Positions 23,478 to 31,702 of a DNA stretch of 33,656 bases are shown here, one piece after another. Position 1 is the stretch's first letter, and each line of letters begins with the position of its first letter. Both the position numbers and the translations under genes were made by a program. Under the pieces are notes generated by a model. The model saw nothing but the letters and a program-made list of their open reading frames with translations. It was not told the DNA's origin and made no database searches. Where the stretch lies: the NCBI GenBank assembly GCA_000470535.1, contig CBRG010000193.1, positions 1-33,656 of the forward strand, written 5' to 3'. This DNA comes from Streptomyces sp. AW19M42 (lineage in GTDB: Bacteria > Actinomycetota > Actinomycetes > Streptomycetales > Streptomycetaceae).

Positions 23478-24731
23478 TCAGGCGTCGAGCAGAACGGGGA
23501 AGGCCTCCATGTCGTTCTGGGTCATCACCGGAAGCTTGCGGATGTCCGCGTCCGGCACCGCGAGCCGCAGTCCGGGGAACCGGGCGAAGAGGGCGGGCAG
23601 CGCTATCCCCGCCTCGACCCGGGAGAGCGCCGCGCCGGGGCAGATGTGCGGACCGTGGCCGAACGTCATGTGCCGGATGGGGGCGGTGCGGGTGATGTCG
23701 AAGGCGTCCGCGTCCGCACCGTGCTGCTCGACGTCCCGGCCGATCACCCGGTACGAGATGACCACGCCCTCACCCCTGGCTATGACGTCGTCACCCACCT
23801 GGATGTCCTCGGTCGCGAACCGCATCAGCAGATGGGTGGTCGGGGTGTCCCACCGCAGCGTCTCCTCGATCACCGTCTCCCAGGAGACCTCCCCGTCGAG
23901 GACCATCCGCAGCTGTTCCGGGTGGGACAGGAGGGCTCGTACCGCGTTGAGGATGAGCCCGATGGTGGTCTCGTGGCCGGCCGCGACCATCGCCTTGAGG
24001 TTGCCCACCACCTCCTCCTCGGTGAGCGGCTCGCCGCCCTCCTCGGCGAGGATGAGCGCGGAGGTCAGGTCGTCGGTTGGCCGTGCGGCCTTCTCGCGCA
24101 CCAGCCCGGCGTAGAAGACGTCCAACTCGGCCAGCAGTGCCAGGCGTTCGTCCTGCGGGGTGAGCATCGAGAAGAAGGCCTTGTACTGCCTGGTCAGCAT
24201 CGCGTTCTCGGCGGGGTCCACGCCCATGAGCATGCCGACGACCCGCATCGGCAGCGGCTGCGCGAACACCGACTTGAGGTCGACGACGGCCCCGTCCCTG
24301 CCACCGTCCGCGAGTGCGTCCAGCAGTTCCTCCGTGAACTTCTCGATGTCGGGCCTGACGGCCTCCAGCCGGCGGGGGGTGAGCGCCTGGGAGGTCTTGG
24401 TACGCAGCCGACGGTGCTCGACGCCGTCCACGGTGAACATGGACCGCCCGGCGTCGATCATCCCGATGAGTGGCCACGCGTGCGTCACCTCGCCGCTCTG
24501 CCACAGCCCCCAGGCGTCGAGGTCCTTCACCAGCCTCGGGTCGACCAGGAGCTCACGGGCGTCGGCGTGCCGGGTGATCGTCCAGGCGGGTACGCCGAGC
24601 AGCTCGATCCGGGCGAGCCGGCCGGCCTCACGCAGCCTCGCCGTCTCACCGTCCAGGTCCTGGACCATGGGATCGATGACGACGGTCCCGCAGTCGGGGG
24701 CGGCGTGCGCGGCGGCGTGAGGGCAGTTCAC
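23478..24731 (-). CDS. Cytochrome P450, CYP154-like
   Basis: A 417-residue soluble bacterial P450 monooxygenase. All hallmarks are present: I-helix AAGHETTIG (oxygen activation), K-helix EETLR with E290 and R293, and heme loop FGHGPHICPG with C364 as the iron ligand. The N-terminal block GVPAWTITRHADARELLVDP resembles the CYP154 family of streptomycetes. It starts at a GTG that overlaps the stop of the upstream P450 (GTGA, 24728-24731), with AGGAG about 7 bp upstream, so the two are coupled. No ferredoxin or reductase gene is adjacent, so electrons must come from elsewhere. The substrate is unknown. Assignment to CYP154 is by remembered motif resemblance only. Confidence 0.92.
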   Translation of the reverse strand: MNCPHAAAHAAPDCGTVVIDPMVQDLDGETARLREAGRLARIELLGVPAWTITRHADARELLVDPRLVKDLDAWGLWQSGEVTHAWPLIGMIDAGRSMFTVDGVEHRRLRTKTSQALTPRRLEAVRPDIEKFTEELLDALADGGRDGAVVDLKSVFAQPLPMRVVGMLMGVDPAENAMLTRQYKAFFSMLTPQDERLALLAELDVFYAGLVREKAARPTDDLTSALILAEEGGEPLTEEEVVGNLKAMVAAGHETTIGLILNAVRALLSHPEQLRMVLDGEVSWETVIEETLRWDTPTTHLLMRFATEDIQVGDDVIARGEGVVISYRVIGRDVEQHGADADAFDITRTAPIRHMTFGHGPHICPGAALSRVEAGIALPALFARFPGLRLAVPDADIRKLPVMTQNDMEAFPVLLDA

Positions 24732-26026
24732 GGGAGGTCTCCTGTCGTACGAACGGGGGTGAACCGAACGGGGAGCGCGGTGGTCCCGCGCAGGAACGCG
24801 GAGGGCCGTCGCACCAGGTCCGCGACGGGGACCCGGAGCCGCAGGTCGGGCAGCCGGTCGAGCAGCACCTCGATGCCGGTACGCGCGATGGTCTCCGCGA
24901 TCTCCTGTGCGGGGAAGGGGCACCGGTACTCGCCGTGGCTGAAGGCGAAATGTGCGCCGTTGCCGCCCTGTGCGGAGGAACCGCCGCCGGTCAGGCTCTG
25001 CCGGATCAGCGGATCGGTGTTGGCTGCGCCGAGCCCGAGCAGCAGCATGTCCCCCGCCCTGATGGGCCGTCCGCCGAGCCGGGTGTCCCGGGCGGCCCAG
25101 CGTCCGGCGAGGATCTGCGTCGGCCCGTCCTCCCAGAGCACCTCGTTCATGGCCTCGGCCACACTGCGCCGGCCGCCCGCCATCGACTGCGCGAACTCGT
25201 CCTCCGTGAGCATCAGCCGCAGCGAGTTGCTCATCCAGTCGGCGGTGGTGAGGTGCCCCGCGGCCGTGATGGCCATCAGGTCGAGCATGTACTCCTCGTC
25301 GGTGAACTCCTCCGGGAACGCGAGCATCCGGGAGGTCACGTCGTCGCCGGGAGCGGCACGCTTCGCGGCGACCAGCCGCGCCATGTGCTCCCCGAAACGC
25401 AGATGTGCCTCCTGCGCGCCCGGACCGCCGTCGGCCAGGTCCTTCAGCACCCGGGCGATGGAGGCGCCCTCGTCGTCGGGGAATCCGACCAGCCGCGCGA
25501 GGACCAGGACCGGAAGGGGCTCGCAGAAGTCCGCGACCAGGTCGGCCGTGCCCGTGCTGCACACGGCATCGATCAGCCGGTCGGCCAACTGCTCGCAGTG
25601 GCGGCGGATCTCGAGCGGGTCGGCCCCTTCCAGGGCGGGTCCGACCATCCGCGCGTGCCGCCGGTGCTCGTCCCCCGCGCTGAAGTAGATGGACGGCAAC
25701 GGCCGCCCGACCATGGGCAGCAGCGGCCAGTCCTGCGGGATGTGCTCCCACTGGTTCCACAGGCCGACATCGCGCGGGAACAACTCGCCGTCACTGGTGA
25801 CCTGATGGAGTTCCCGATAGCCGATGACCAGCCAGGCGGGGAACCCGCCCGGCAGCTCGACGGGGACGACCGGCCCGTGGTCCCGCCGCATGGCGCGATA
25901 GACCGCCTGCGGCTCGATCTGGAACGAGGGCCCGCTGAGGGGCACGGCGGCCCCCGGCCCCGCGTGCGCGGGGCACCCCGGAGGAGGTGAGGCGGACTCG
26001 GGCTCTGTGGAGGAAGGGCGCGTCAT
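24728..26026 (-). CDS. Atypical cytochrome P450 lacking ExxR, CYP157-like
   Basis: A 432-residue P450-fold protein. The I-helix AAGHLTTADW and heme loop FSHGEYRCPFPAQE with C369 are present, but the K-helix reads NEVLWEDGP: E295 is kept while the invariant arginine is W298. Loss of ExxR with a tryptophan is the published peculiarity of CYP157 members of Streptomyces, which are usually paired with a CYP154 gene, as here. The ATG at 26024-26026 is preferred, since it leaves the usual short Pro-rich N-terminus (PPPGCPAHAG). A GTG at 26062 would add 12 residues. TATAGT on the minus strand (26086-26091) may be its -10 box. In other streptomycetes such pairs often follow cvnABCD genes, none of which is seen here. 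Catalytic competence is uncertain. Confidence 0.88.
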   Translation of the reverse strand: MTRPSSTEPESASPPPGCPAHAGPGAAVPLSGPSFQIEPQAVYRAMRRDHGPVVPVELPGGFPAWLVIGYRELHQVTSDGELFPRDVGLWNQWEHIPQDWPLLPMVGRPLPSIYFSAGDEHRRHARMVGPALEGADPLEIRRHCEQLADRLIDAVCSTGTADLVADFCEPLPVLVLARLVGFPDDEGASIARVLKDLADGGPGAQEAHLRFGEHMARLVAAKRAAPGDDVTSRMLAFPEEFTDEEYMLDLMAITAAGHLTTADWMSNSLRLMLTEDEFAQSMAGGRRSVAEAMNEVLWEDGPTQILAGRWAARDTRLGGRPIRAGDMLLLGLGAANTDPLIRQSLTGGGSSAQGGNGAHFAFSHGEYRCPFPAQEIAETIARTGIEVLLDRLPDLRLRVPVADLVRRPSAFLRGTTALPVRFTPVRTTGDLP

Positions 26027-26164
26027 CGTCCTGACTTCTGTGGCGGAAGCGTCACGCGTCACGATCGTGCGGTCAACGCACGCCCACTATAAGGATTTTA
26101 TGTGACGCCACAGCGGTCGATGACGATCAAATGTGCACCCGAAATGAAGCAACGGGTCGACATC

Positions 26165-26584
26165 TCACGACAATTGACCACCGGCCGCACGCACCGGTTC
26201 CACGGAGTCCGGGATGCCGCACAGTTCCCCGGCCTCGAAGGCGACGTTGACGAGTCCGGCGACCCGGTCGGCACCGGTCACGAGCTTCAGCGCGTGCCAG
26301 CGGGAGAGCCAGTACACGCGTCCCCGGTGACCTGCGAGGGTCTCCCGCAGTTCGTCCGGAGCGTGCGTCCACACCTGCGGAAGGCTGCTCGCGTAGTCGA
26401 ACGCGGCACGCGGCCCGACCCACCCGTCGTGCCCGACATCATCTGCGGTCAGCAGTATCTCGACGGCCTGACCGGGCTCCTGCCGGCACTTCTTGGCGTG
26501 GATCCAGTGCACTTGGTGGCCTGCGGCGTACCGATCGCAGCCCTCGCTCCGCACGGAGCCGTGCTCGGGGAGATGACGCAGCAT
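26165..26584 (-). CDS. Hypothetical protein, 139 residues
   Basis: I do not recognise this protein. It starts MLRHLPEHGSVRSEGCDRYA and appears soluble, with no signal peptide or membrane segment. It contains two cysteines in the region GCDRYAAGHQVHWIHAKKC, spaced 19 residues apart with three histidines between them, which could suggest a metal site. The rest is mixed alpha/beta with several Trp and Asp residues (SSLPQVWTHAPDELRETLAG, GRVYWLSRWHALKLVTG). The reading frame has normal Streptomyces third-position GC. An overlapping 218-residue plus-strand frame (26102-26758) looks like a shadow. The ribosome site is weak (GGAAGG 11 bp upstream), and an earlier start is possible because the frame stays open to 27043. 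It lies upstream of the P450 pair on the same strand, 138 bp away. Confidence 0.55.
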   Translation of the reverse strand: MLRHLPEHGSVRSEGCDRYAAGHQVHWIHAKKCRQEPGQAVEILLTADDVGHDGWVGPRAAFDYASSLPQVWTHAPDELRETLAGHRGRVYWLSRWHALKLVTGADRVAGLVNVAFEAGELCGIPDSVEPVRAAGGQLS

Positions 26585-26906
26585 GGTGAGTCCCGCCTTC
26601 CGGGGATGATGGACCCCGAGCGCTCTGCGCCGCGGTCCGCTGTTCCCCGCACCTCGCGCACGGGGCAGGTCGTCACCCGGAGCACCCGCAGCGGAGCGGG
26701 GTGCCGTCCAGCGAGCCGGGGCTGCGCACTGGAACTCATGACCCGGCAAAAACCCTAACGCACCCGGGCAGCCCACCCCGACGCACGGGGCCCGCTCAGC
26801 CGACGGGCGGTCAGGGACGCACGGGAACGGGCCGGACCAGACCCGTGCGCCCCCGACTCTCCCCCTTGGCAGCCCGGCCGCCGGGTACCGCTCGCGGGCC
26901 GGCCGG
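26585..26906. other. Gene-free stretch between the hypothetical gene and the phospholipase gene
   Basis: This 322-bp stretch holds no convincing gene. It contains the possible phospholipase terminator hairpin at its right end and otherwise only GC-rich DNA with chance open frames. I see no clear -35/-10 pair for the hypothetical gene, although a small AT-rich patch at 26745-26760 (AAAAACCCTAAC) could hold part of one. Confidence 0.5.
26874..26902 (-). terminator. Possible terminator of the phospholipase gene
   Basis: CCGGCC (26874-26879) and GGCCGG (26897-26902) can pair across a 17-nt loop directly downstream of the phospholipase stop codon. The region is very GC-rich with several alternative pairings, so this is weak support. 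Confidence 0.35.
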
Positions 26907-28973
26907 TCAGCCGGTGACGAGGCCCGGGTCACTCGTTCCGGCCTCGCCCGTCTCGACGTGTCCGGCGAACCGGCGGAGAAACGTGGCGTCCGCGTCCGAG
27001 ACCACCTCGATGTCGTACCAGCGCTTGCTGCCGCGCAGGTCAACGGTGTGCGTCACGGTCGCGCCGGCCCGCACCGCGAAGGTCTGCGCCCCGCCGCCGT
27101 AGGCGTCCGCGTTGCGCACGGTGAGTTGCACAGTCTCCGTACCGGCATGGGTGAGCGTCACGTCGAGGGCTCCGCTCAGCGGGTTATGACGCGCCGTCAC
27201 CTCAGGCCCTGCGGCTTTGCCGGGTCCCCGGAAGGTCCGCAGGAACCCGTTCGGACCGTGCACGGTGAGGTCGGTCACGCCGCTGGAGTAGGTCGTGTTC
27301 CAGCTGTCGGAGAGCGTCTTGCCCGCCTCGGTGGTGTAGGTCCAGGGCCCGTCACCGCGGTTGGCGGACGTCACCAGGAACTGCGCCCCGGCCGCGTCCC
27401 CGCCGCTGAAGGTGAGCTGGTACTTCCCGGTGCCCGGGTCGGCCGTCCCGTCCACGAGCGGCGCGTACCGCAGCGGCCGGGTGGGCCGCGTGCCGGACTC
27501 CTGCTTCGGCACGCTGCCCGAGACCGGCGGCACCGGCACGTAGTCGGGGTGCCGCTCCCCGTCCGGCGGCGCGTAACCGTCCGTGGAGGGCAGCGAGGAG
27601 GGCGCGGTGTCCGTCGTCCGGAAGTCGAAGGCCGAGGTGAGATCGCCGCAGACAGCACGCCGCCAGGGCGAGATGTTGGGCTCGCGCACGCCGAAGCGCT
27701 CTTCCATGAACCGGATGACGGAGGTGTGGTCGAAGACTTCGGAACACGCGAACCCGCCGGTGCTCCACGGGGACACGACCGTCATGGGCACGCGCTGGCC
27801 GAGTCCGTACGGTCCGGCCGCGTACCGGATGTCGCCGGGGAAGTGGTCGGCGGAGGTGTCAACCGTGGACAGCCCCTGCGCCGCACCGGACGGCACGAAC
27901 GGCGGCACGACGTGGTCGAAGAAGCCGTCGTTCTCGTCGTAGGTGATGAAGAGGGCGGTCCGGCCCCAGACCTCCGGGTCGGAGGTCAGTGCGTCCAGCA
28001 CCTGCGAGATGTACCAGGCGCCGTAGTTGGCGGGCCAGTTGGGGTGCTCGCTGTAGGCCTCGGGCGAGACGACCCAGGAGATCTTGGGGAGCGTCCCGGC
28101 CCGGATGTCGGCCTTCAGATCATCGAGGAGCCCGTCGCCGTTCTTGACGTCGGTCCCGGTGCGCGCCTTGTCGAAGAGGGGCTCACCGGGCTTGGCGTCG
28201 CGATAACTGTTGAAGTAGAGAAGCGAGTTGTCTCCGTACGTTCCCCGGTAGGCGTCGTCGATCCACCCCCAGGAACCTGCGGCGTCGAGCCCGTCACCGA
28301 TGTCCTGGTAGACCTTCCACGACACCCCGGCCTCCTCCAGCCGCTCGGGATAGGTCTTCCAGCCGTACCCCGCCTCGTCATTGCCGAGCACGGGCCCGCC
28401 GCCGGTGCCGTCGTTGCCGGTGTACCCGCTCCACAGGTAGTAGCGGTTCGGGTCGGTCGAGCCGAGGAACGAGCAGTGGTACGCGTCGCAGACGGTGAAC
28501 GCGTCGGCGAGGGCGTAGTGGAACGGGATGTCTGCGCGTGTGAGGTGGGCCATCGTCGTGGCGGTCTTGGCGGGCACCCACTGGTCGTACGCGCCCTTGT
28601 TCAACGCCCGGTGCCCACCGGCCCAGTCGTGGTTCAGGTCCTGGAGGAACTGTAGTCCGAGGTCGTCGGCGGGCGGCCGGAAAGGCAGCACCTGCTTGCC
28701 GACGAGGTCCTTCTGGTGCCAGACCGGCTTTCCGCCGGGCAGCGTGACCGGACGCGGGTCACCGAAGCCGCGCACACCCTTCATGGTGCCGAAGTAGTGG
28801 TCGAAGGAACGGTTCTCCTGCATCAGTACGACGATGTGCTCGACGTCCTGGAGCGTGCCCGTAAGGCCCTTCGCGGGCAGTGAGGCGGCACGGGCGATGC
28901 TGCTCGACAACGTACTGAAGGCGACCGTGCTTCCGGCGAGCTGCAGGAGGCGGCGACGGTTGAGTTCTGCCAT
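26907..28973 (-). CDS. Tat-exported phosphocholine-type phospholipase C
   Basis: Hydrolyses phosphatidylcholine-type lipids to diacylglycerol and phosphocholine outside the cell. The protein has 688 residues, the usual size for the non-hemolytic/hemolytic PLC (phosphoesterase) family. A Tat signal (NRRRLLQLAGS then a hydrophobic stretch ending SIARA) occupies residues 1 to about 30. The catalytic domain shows HIVVLMQENRSFDHYFGTMK (metal and nucleophile region), TVCDAYHCSFLGSTDPNRYY and FITYDENDGFFDHV. The C-terminal third, from about GTGKYQLTFSGGD, carries the two beta domains (DUF756) found in these enzymes. GAGG precedes the ATG (28971-28973) by 9 bp. PLC genes are often phosphate-regulated, but I could not find a clear PHO box upstream. 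Confidence 0.93.
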   Translation of the reverse strand: MAELNRRRLLQLAGSTVAFSTLSSSIARAASLPAKGLTGTLQDVEHIVVLMQENRSFDHYFGTMKGVRGFGDPRPVTLPGGKPVWHQKDLVGKQVLPFRPPADDLGLQFLQDLNHDWAGGHRALNKGAYDQWVPAKTATTMAHLTRADIPFHYALADAFTVCDAYHCSFLGSTDPNRYYLWSGYTGNDGTGGGPVLGNDEAGYGWKTYPERLEEAGVSWKVYQDIGDGLDAAGSWGWIDDAYRGTYGDNSLLYFNSYRDAKPGEPLFDKARTGTDVKNGDGLLDDLKADIRAGTLPKISWVVSPEAYSEHPNWPANYGAWYISQVLDALTSDPEVWGRTALFITYDENDGFFDHVVPPFVPSGAAQGLSTVDTSADHFPGDIRYAAGPYGLGQRVPMTVVSPWSTGGFACSEVFDHTSVIRFMEERFGVREPNISPWRRAVCGDLTSAFDFRTTDTAPSSLPSTDGYAPPDGERHPDYVPVPPVSGSVPKQESGTRPTRPLRYAPLVDGTADPGTGKYQLTFSGGDAAGAQFLVTSANRGDGPWTYTTEAGKTLSDSWNTTYSSGVTDLTVHGPNGFLRTFRGPGKAAGPEVTARHNPLSGALDVTLTHAGTETVQLTVRNADAYGGGAQTFAVRAGATVTHTVDLRGSKRWYDIEVVSDADATFLRRFAGHVETGEAGTSDPGLVTG

Positions 28974-29340
28974 GAGTGGGGGCCTCTGTGGGGTGAGGAA
29001 ACATAAGGGTGAAAACGACAGGAGTGTTCCAGAACCGGCGGGCGGGCGGAAGACCCGTGCGGTGTGCACGCGGTGGCGTACGGCCGAACACTCAGTGACG
29101 AGGTGGATCATGACCCGGGCAGCATGCGGCTGACACTCCCTGCGCGGCTCGGGATCGCACACCGCCGATACCGCGCCCGCCCCGGACACCGCGCCACCCC
29201 TGGGGGGTGCCCACCCGGGGTCCCCTGGGGGACAACCCCTAGGGAGCTCGGGGAGAAACCGGGTCGTGGGGAGGGCGCCGAGTCCGTAGGTTCTGGGGTG
29301 AGATATTCGTACCGCCCCACACAGTCCTCGGAGGAACTTC
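28974..29340. other. Divergent intergenic region, phospholipase / GtrA
   Basis: This 367-bp region separates the divergent phospholipase and GtrA genes and contains no supported gene. Its left part is near the phospholipase start and holds short AT-rich patches (28997-29020). Its right part contains the dyad cluster listed separately at 29195-29244 and the strong ribosome site GGAGGA (29330-29335) of the GtrA gene. Confidence 0.6.
29195..29244. repeat. Cluster of three CCCCT-type inverted repeats
   Basis: Three palindromes lie in 50 bp: CACCCC-TGG-GGGGTG (29195-29209), GTCCCC-TG-GGGGAC (29220-29233) and CCCTAGGG (29237-29244). All share a CCCT half-site, and a CCCGGG also lies between the first two. 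They sit 97-146 bp upstream of the GtrA start. This could be a multi-site operator or nested hairpins. Confidence 0.6.
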
Positions 29341-29823
29341 GTGACCGCCGTCCCACCCCATCAGCAGACGCGCACGCCCCACGCCCTGGTCGCGGCCTTC
29401 GTGCGCTTCGTGGTCTGCGGAGGCGGGGTCGGGGTCGCCTCCAGCGGGGTGCTGGTCCTGCTCCACGACCGGATGCCGCTGGCGGTGGCGAACGCACTGG
29501 TGACCGTGGTGTCCACGGTGATAGCCACCGAGCTGCACAGCCGGGTGTCGTTCCGCAGCGAGCGCCGCGGGTGGGGTGTGCACCTCCAGTCGGGGCTGAC
29601 CGTCGCTGTCAGCTACGCCTTCACGACCGGGGCTCTGCTCTGCCTGTACGCGTTGCGCCCCGAGCCGTCCGCCCTGGTCCAGCAGACCGTGTACCTGTCG
29701 GCGTCGGCGCTGGCCGGGGTCGGGCGGTTCGCCCTGCTGCGGGTGGTGGTCTTCGGGGACCGGAAGGCCGGCACGGCCCCTGGCCCGGTGCTCGGGAAGA
29801 CTTCCGTGGCGATGGCCGCCTGA
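29341..29823 (+). CDS. GtrA-family membrane protein
   Basis: A 160-residue integral membrane protein with four predicted helices (around VAAFVRFVVCGGGVGVASSG, AVANALVTVVSTVIATELHS, LTVAVSYAFTTGALLCLYAL and TVYLSASALAGVGRFALLRV). The RF..CGG opening, the conserved basic SRVSFRSERR loop and the RFALLRVVVFGD ending match the GtrA family. These proteins are thought to assist flipping of lipid-linked sugars or otherwise serve cell-envelope polysaccharide synthesis. It starts at a GTG with GGAGGA (29330-29335) 5 bp upstream. The next gene, 61 bp downstream, looks like a GT-B-type transferase, which fits an envelope-glycan role, though no dedicated polyprenyl-sugar synthase is seen in the window. 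Confidence 0.85.
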   Translation: MTAVPPHQQTRTPHALVAAFVRFVVCGGGVGVASSGVLVLLHDRMPLAVANALVTVVSTVIATELHSRVSFRSERRGWGVHLQSGLTVAVSYAFTTGALLCLYALRPEPSALVQQTVYLSASALAGVGRFALLRVVVFGDRKAGTAPGPVLGKTSVAMAA

Positions 29824-29884
29824 CAAGGCGCTCGGCCGGGCCGATTGGATATCGTGGCTGGTCGGCCGGGCAGTCGCCCGGCCC

Positions 29885-31696
29885 ATGGGCCGAGTGGGGG
29901 CGCGGGTGACACGAGGACGGGCCGGATGGCTGCGAGTGCCGGTCGGGGACGGCGCCGTGCGGTGGGCCACCCGCGGGAAGTGCCTGCGGGTGCTGGTCGT
30001 CGTGCACAACGTGACCTCTGCCACCCGGCTCCTGGACGTGCTGCCCCTCTTCGACGGCGATCTGCGGATCCAGCTCCTCGCCACCTGCCCGGAGTCCTCG
30101 GCGTTCTCGGCCGGCACGGCCGAACTCCTCGGCGGAACCGGAGTGCCGGTGCTGCCGTGGGAACAGGCCCTCGAAACGCCGGTGGACCTGGCCGTCTCCG
30201 CCAGCTTTGGTGGCCAACTGGAGCTTCTCCCAAGCAAGTTGGCCATTCTCTCGCACGGCGTCGGATACACTAAGAGGCTGGCGACACCGGACACCGGACA
30301 CCGGACACCGGACACCGGGGCTGGAGCGGAGCCCGGCCCTGTGCCCGTATTCGGACAGGCTCCGCAGTGGGTCCTGGCGGACGGCGTACCCGTCGCGGAC
30401 GCTCTCGTTCTCTCCCATCCCGAGCAGTGCGACCGGCTGCGCGCCGCGTGTCCCGAGGCCGCGCCGACCGCTGTGCTCGCCGGTGACCCCTGCTTCGACC
30501 GCGCACTCGCCGCCCGCCCCTACCGCGAGCGCTTCCGCCGGGCCCTCGGGGTACGGGCCGGGCAACGGCTGGTCGTCCTCAACTCCACGTGGAATCCGGC
30601 GTCCTTCTTCGGGGACGGCGGCGCAGGCGGCGACGACCTCCTGCCCGCCCTGCTGCCCCGGCTCGCCCGCGAGTTCCCCGTGGACGAGTACCGCTTCGCC
30701 GCCGTCCTGCACCCCAATATCTGGCACGGGCACGGCCCCGGCCAGGTCCGGGCCTGGCTCGACCGGGCGCGGCGCTGCGGGCTGGTGCTGATCGATCCGC
30801 TGGAGGGGTGGCGGCAGGCGCTGGTGGCGGCCGACGCGGTGGTCGGGGACCACGGGTCCGTCACCTTCTACGCGGCGGCGCTCGGCACTCCGGTGCTGCT
30901 GGCGGCGGCTCCGCTGGACGAACTCGATCCCGGGGCACCGATCTCCGACTTCATGCGGGTGGCGCCCCGGCTGGAGCCCCGAGCGCCGCTGCGCGAGCAG
31001 ATCGACCGGATCATCGAGCACCACCGGCCGTCGCCGGGGCCCGCCGAGTACACGACCTCCGTACCGGGTGAGGCCGCGGCCCGGCTGCGGTCACTCTTCT
31101 ACTCGATGATGGGTGCGGCGGAACCGGAGTGGGCCGCCTCGCTGGAGCCGTTGCCGCTGCCCGGCCACGAGCCCGTGTCCGTCACGGTGCCCCTGCACGT
31201 ACTGACCCGGGTGACGCGGCCGGGCGAGGTCTCGGTGACCCGTTGGGCGGGTTCCCCGCCCGCGGCCGAGTGCGCGGACGGTGACGCGCACATCGCCGTG
31301 CACGAGGACACCCGCGACGTGGACGGGCTGGAGCTGGCCGACGTCGTCTTCCGGGACGGCCGGCCCGACGATCCCCGGTTCGGGTCTCCGGCGGTCTGGA
31401 CGGCCGAGGTGCTGCACCGCCACCCCGGCTGTGCGCTGGCCGCCTTCACGGTCGGCCCGTCCGAGTGCGTCGTCAGGCCGAGGGGCGGGCGGCTCCTCAG
31501 CCTGTCGTCCGTGCCGGAGGCCTCGGTTGACCCCGCGGCCGCCGCCTCCGCCCTCCATGCTCTGCTGGGGGCCGGGGGCGTCGGCGACGACGTCATGGCG
31601 AGGCGGCTCACGACGCTGGTGGATGACGGCGGTTTCACCGTCCGGGCCGGGGCCCGGAGTGTGCGGGTGCGGGTCACCGGTCTGGCCGCCGGGTGA
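29885..31696 (+). CDS. GT-B-like putative glycosyl/glycerophosphotransferase
   Basis: A protein of about 603 residues, cytoplasmic by sequence. It begins with a Rossmann strand LRVLVVVHNVTSATRLLDVL. It then has LAILSHGVGYTKRL (a histidine-glycine block placed as in CDP-glycerol glycerophosphotransferases), LVVLNSTWNPASFFG, and late in the domain ADAVVGDHGSVTFYAAALGTPVLL, which matches the donor-binding segment of that family. The C-terminal 200 residues are unassigned. The start is uncertain: ATG 29885 has no clear ribosome site, and a GTG at 29906 or a later start is possible. A heptanucleotide repeat interrupts codons from about 133 to 145, next to the HG block. Similar streptomycete proteins have sometimes been mislabelled as translation initiation factor 2. 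Donor and acceptor are unknown. Confidence 0.75.
   Translation: MGRVGARVTRGRAGWLRVPVGDGAVRWATRGKCLRVLVVVHNVTSATRLLDVLPLFDGDLRIQLLATCPESSAFSAGTAELLGGTGVPVLPWEQALETPVDLAVSASFGGQLELLPSKLAILSHGVGYTKRLATPDTGHRTPDTGAGAEPGPVPVFGQAPQWVLADGVPVADALVLSHPEQCDRLRAACPEAAPTAVLAGDPCFDRALAARPYRERFRRALGVRAGQRLVVLNSTWNPASFFGDGGAGGDDLLPALLPRLAREFPVDEYRFAAVLHPNIWHGHGPGQVRAWLDRARRCGLVLIDPLEGWRQALVAADAVVGDHGSVTFYAAALGTPVLLAAAPLDELDPGAPISDFMRVAPRLEPRAPLREQIDRIIEHHRPSPGPAEYTTSVPGEAAARLRSLFYSMMGAAEPEWAASLEPLPLPGHEPVSVTVPLHVLTRVTRPGEVSVTRWAGSPPAAECADGDAHIAVHEDTRDVDGLELADVVFRDGRPDDPRFGSPAVWTAEVLHRHPGCALAAFTVGPSECVVRPRGGRLLSLSSVPEASVDPAAAASALHALLGAGGVGDDVMARRLTTLVDDGGFTVRAGARSVRVRVTGLAAG
30283..30317 (+). repeat. Five tandem copies of GACACCG inside a gene
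   Basis: Five perfect head-to-tail copies of the 7-mer GACACCG cover 30283-30317. In the reading frame they encode TPDTGHR followed by TPDTG. Seven is not a multiple of three, so gain or loss of one unit would shift the frame of the transferase gene. Confidence 0.92.
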
Positions 31697-31702
31697 CGCG
31701 CT

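Noticed and set aside
26124..26133. ACGATCAAAT identical to part of the xylB operator
   Set aside because: The partner arm is missing here, so there is no inverted repeat. A single 10-mer match is not enough to call an operator.
26102..26758. Plus-strand frame of 218 codons
   Set aside because: It overlaps the better-looking minus-strand 139-residue gene, has no ribosome site, and its translation shows no domain-like pattern.
27692..27704. CGAAGCGCTCTTC resembling the LacI box inside the phospholipase gene
   Set aside because: The right arm is broken (CTCTTC instead of CTTCGA) and it is within coding sequence, so it is likely chance.
29853..29884. GCCGGGC/GCCCGGC-type repeats just before the GT-B-like gene
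   Set aside because: They could be a terminator for the GtrA gene, but they run into the predicted start codon region and the pairing is ambiguous, so no feature was called.
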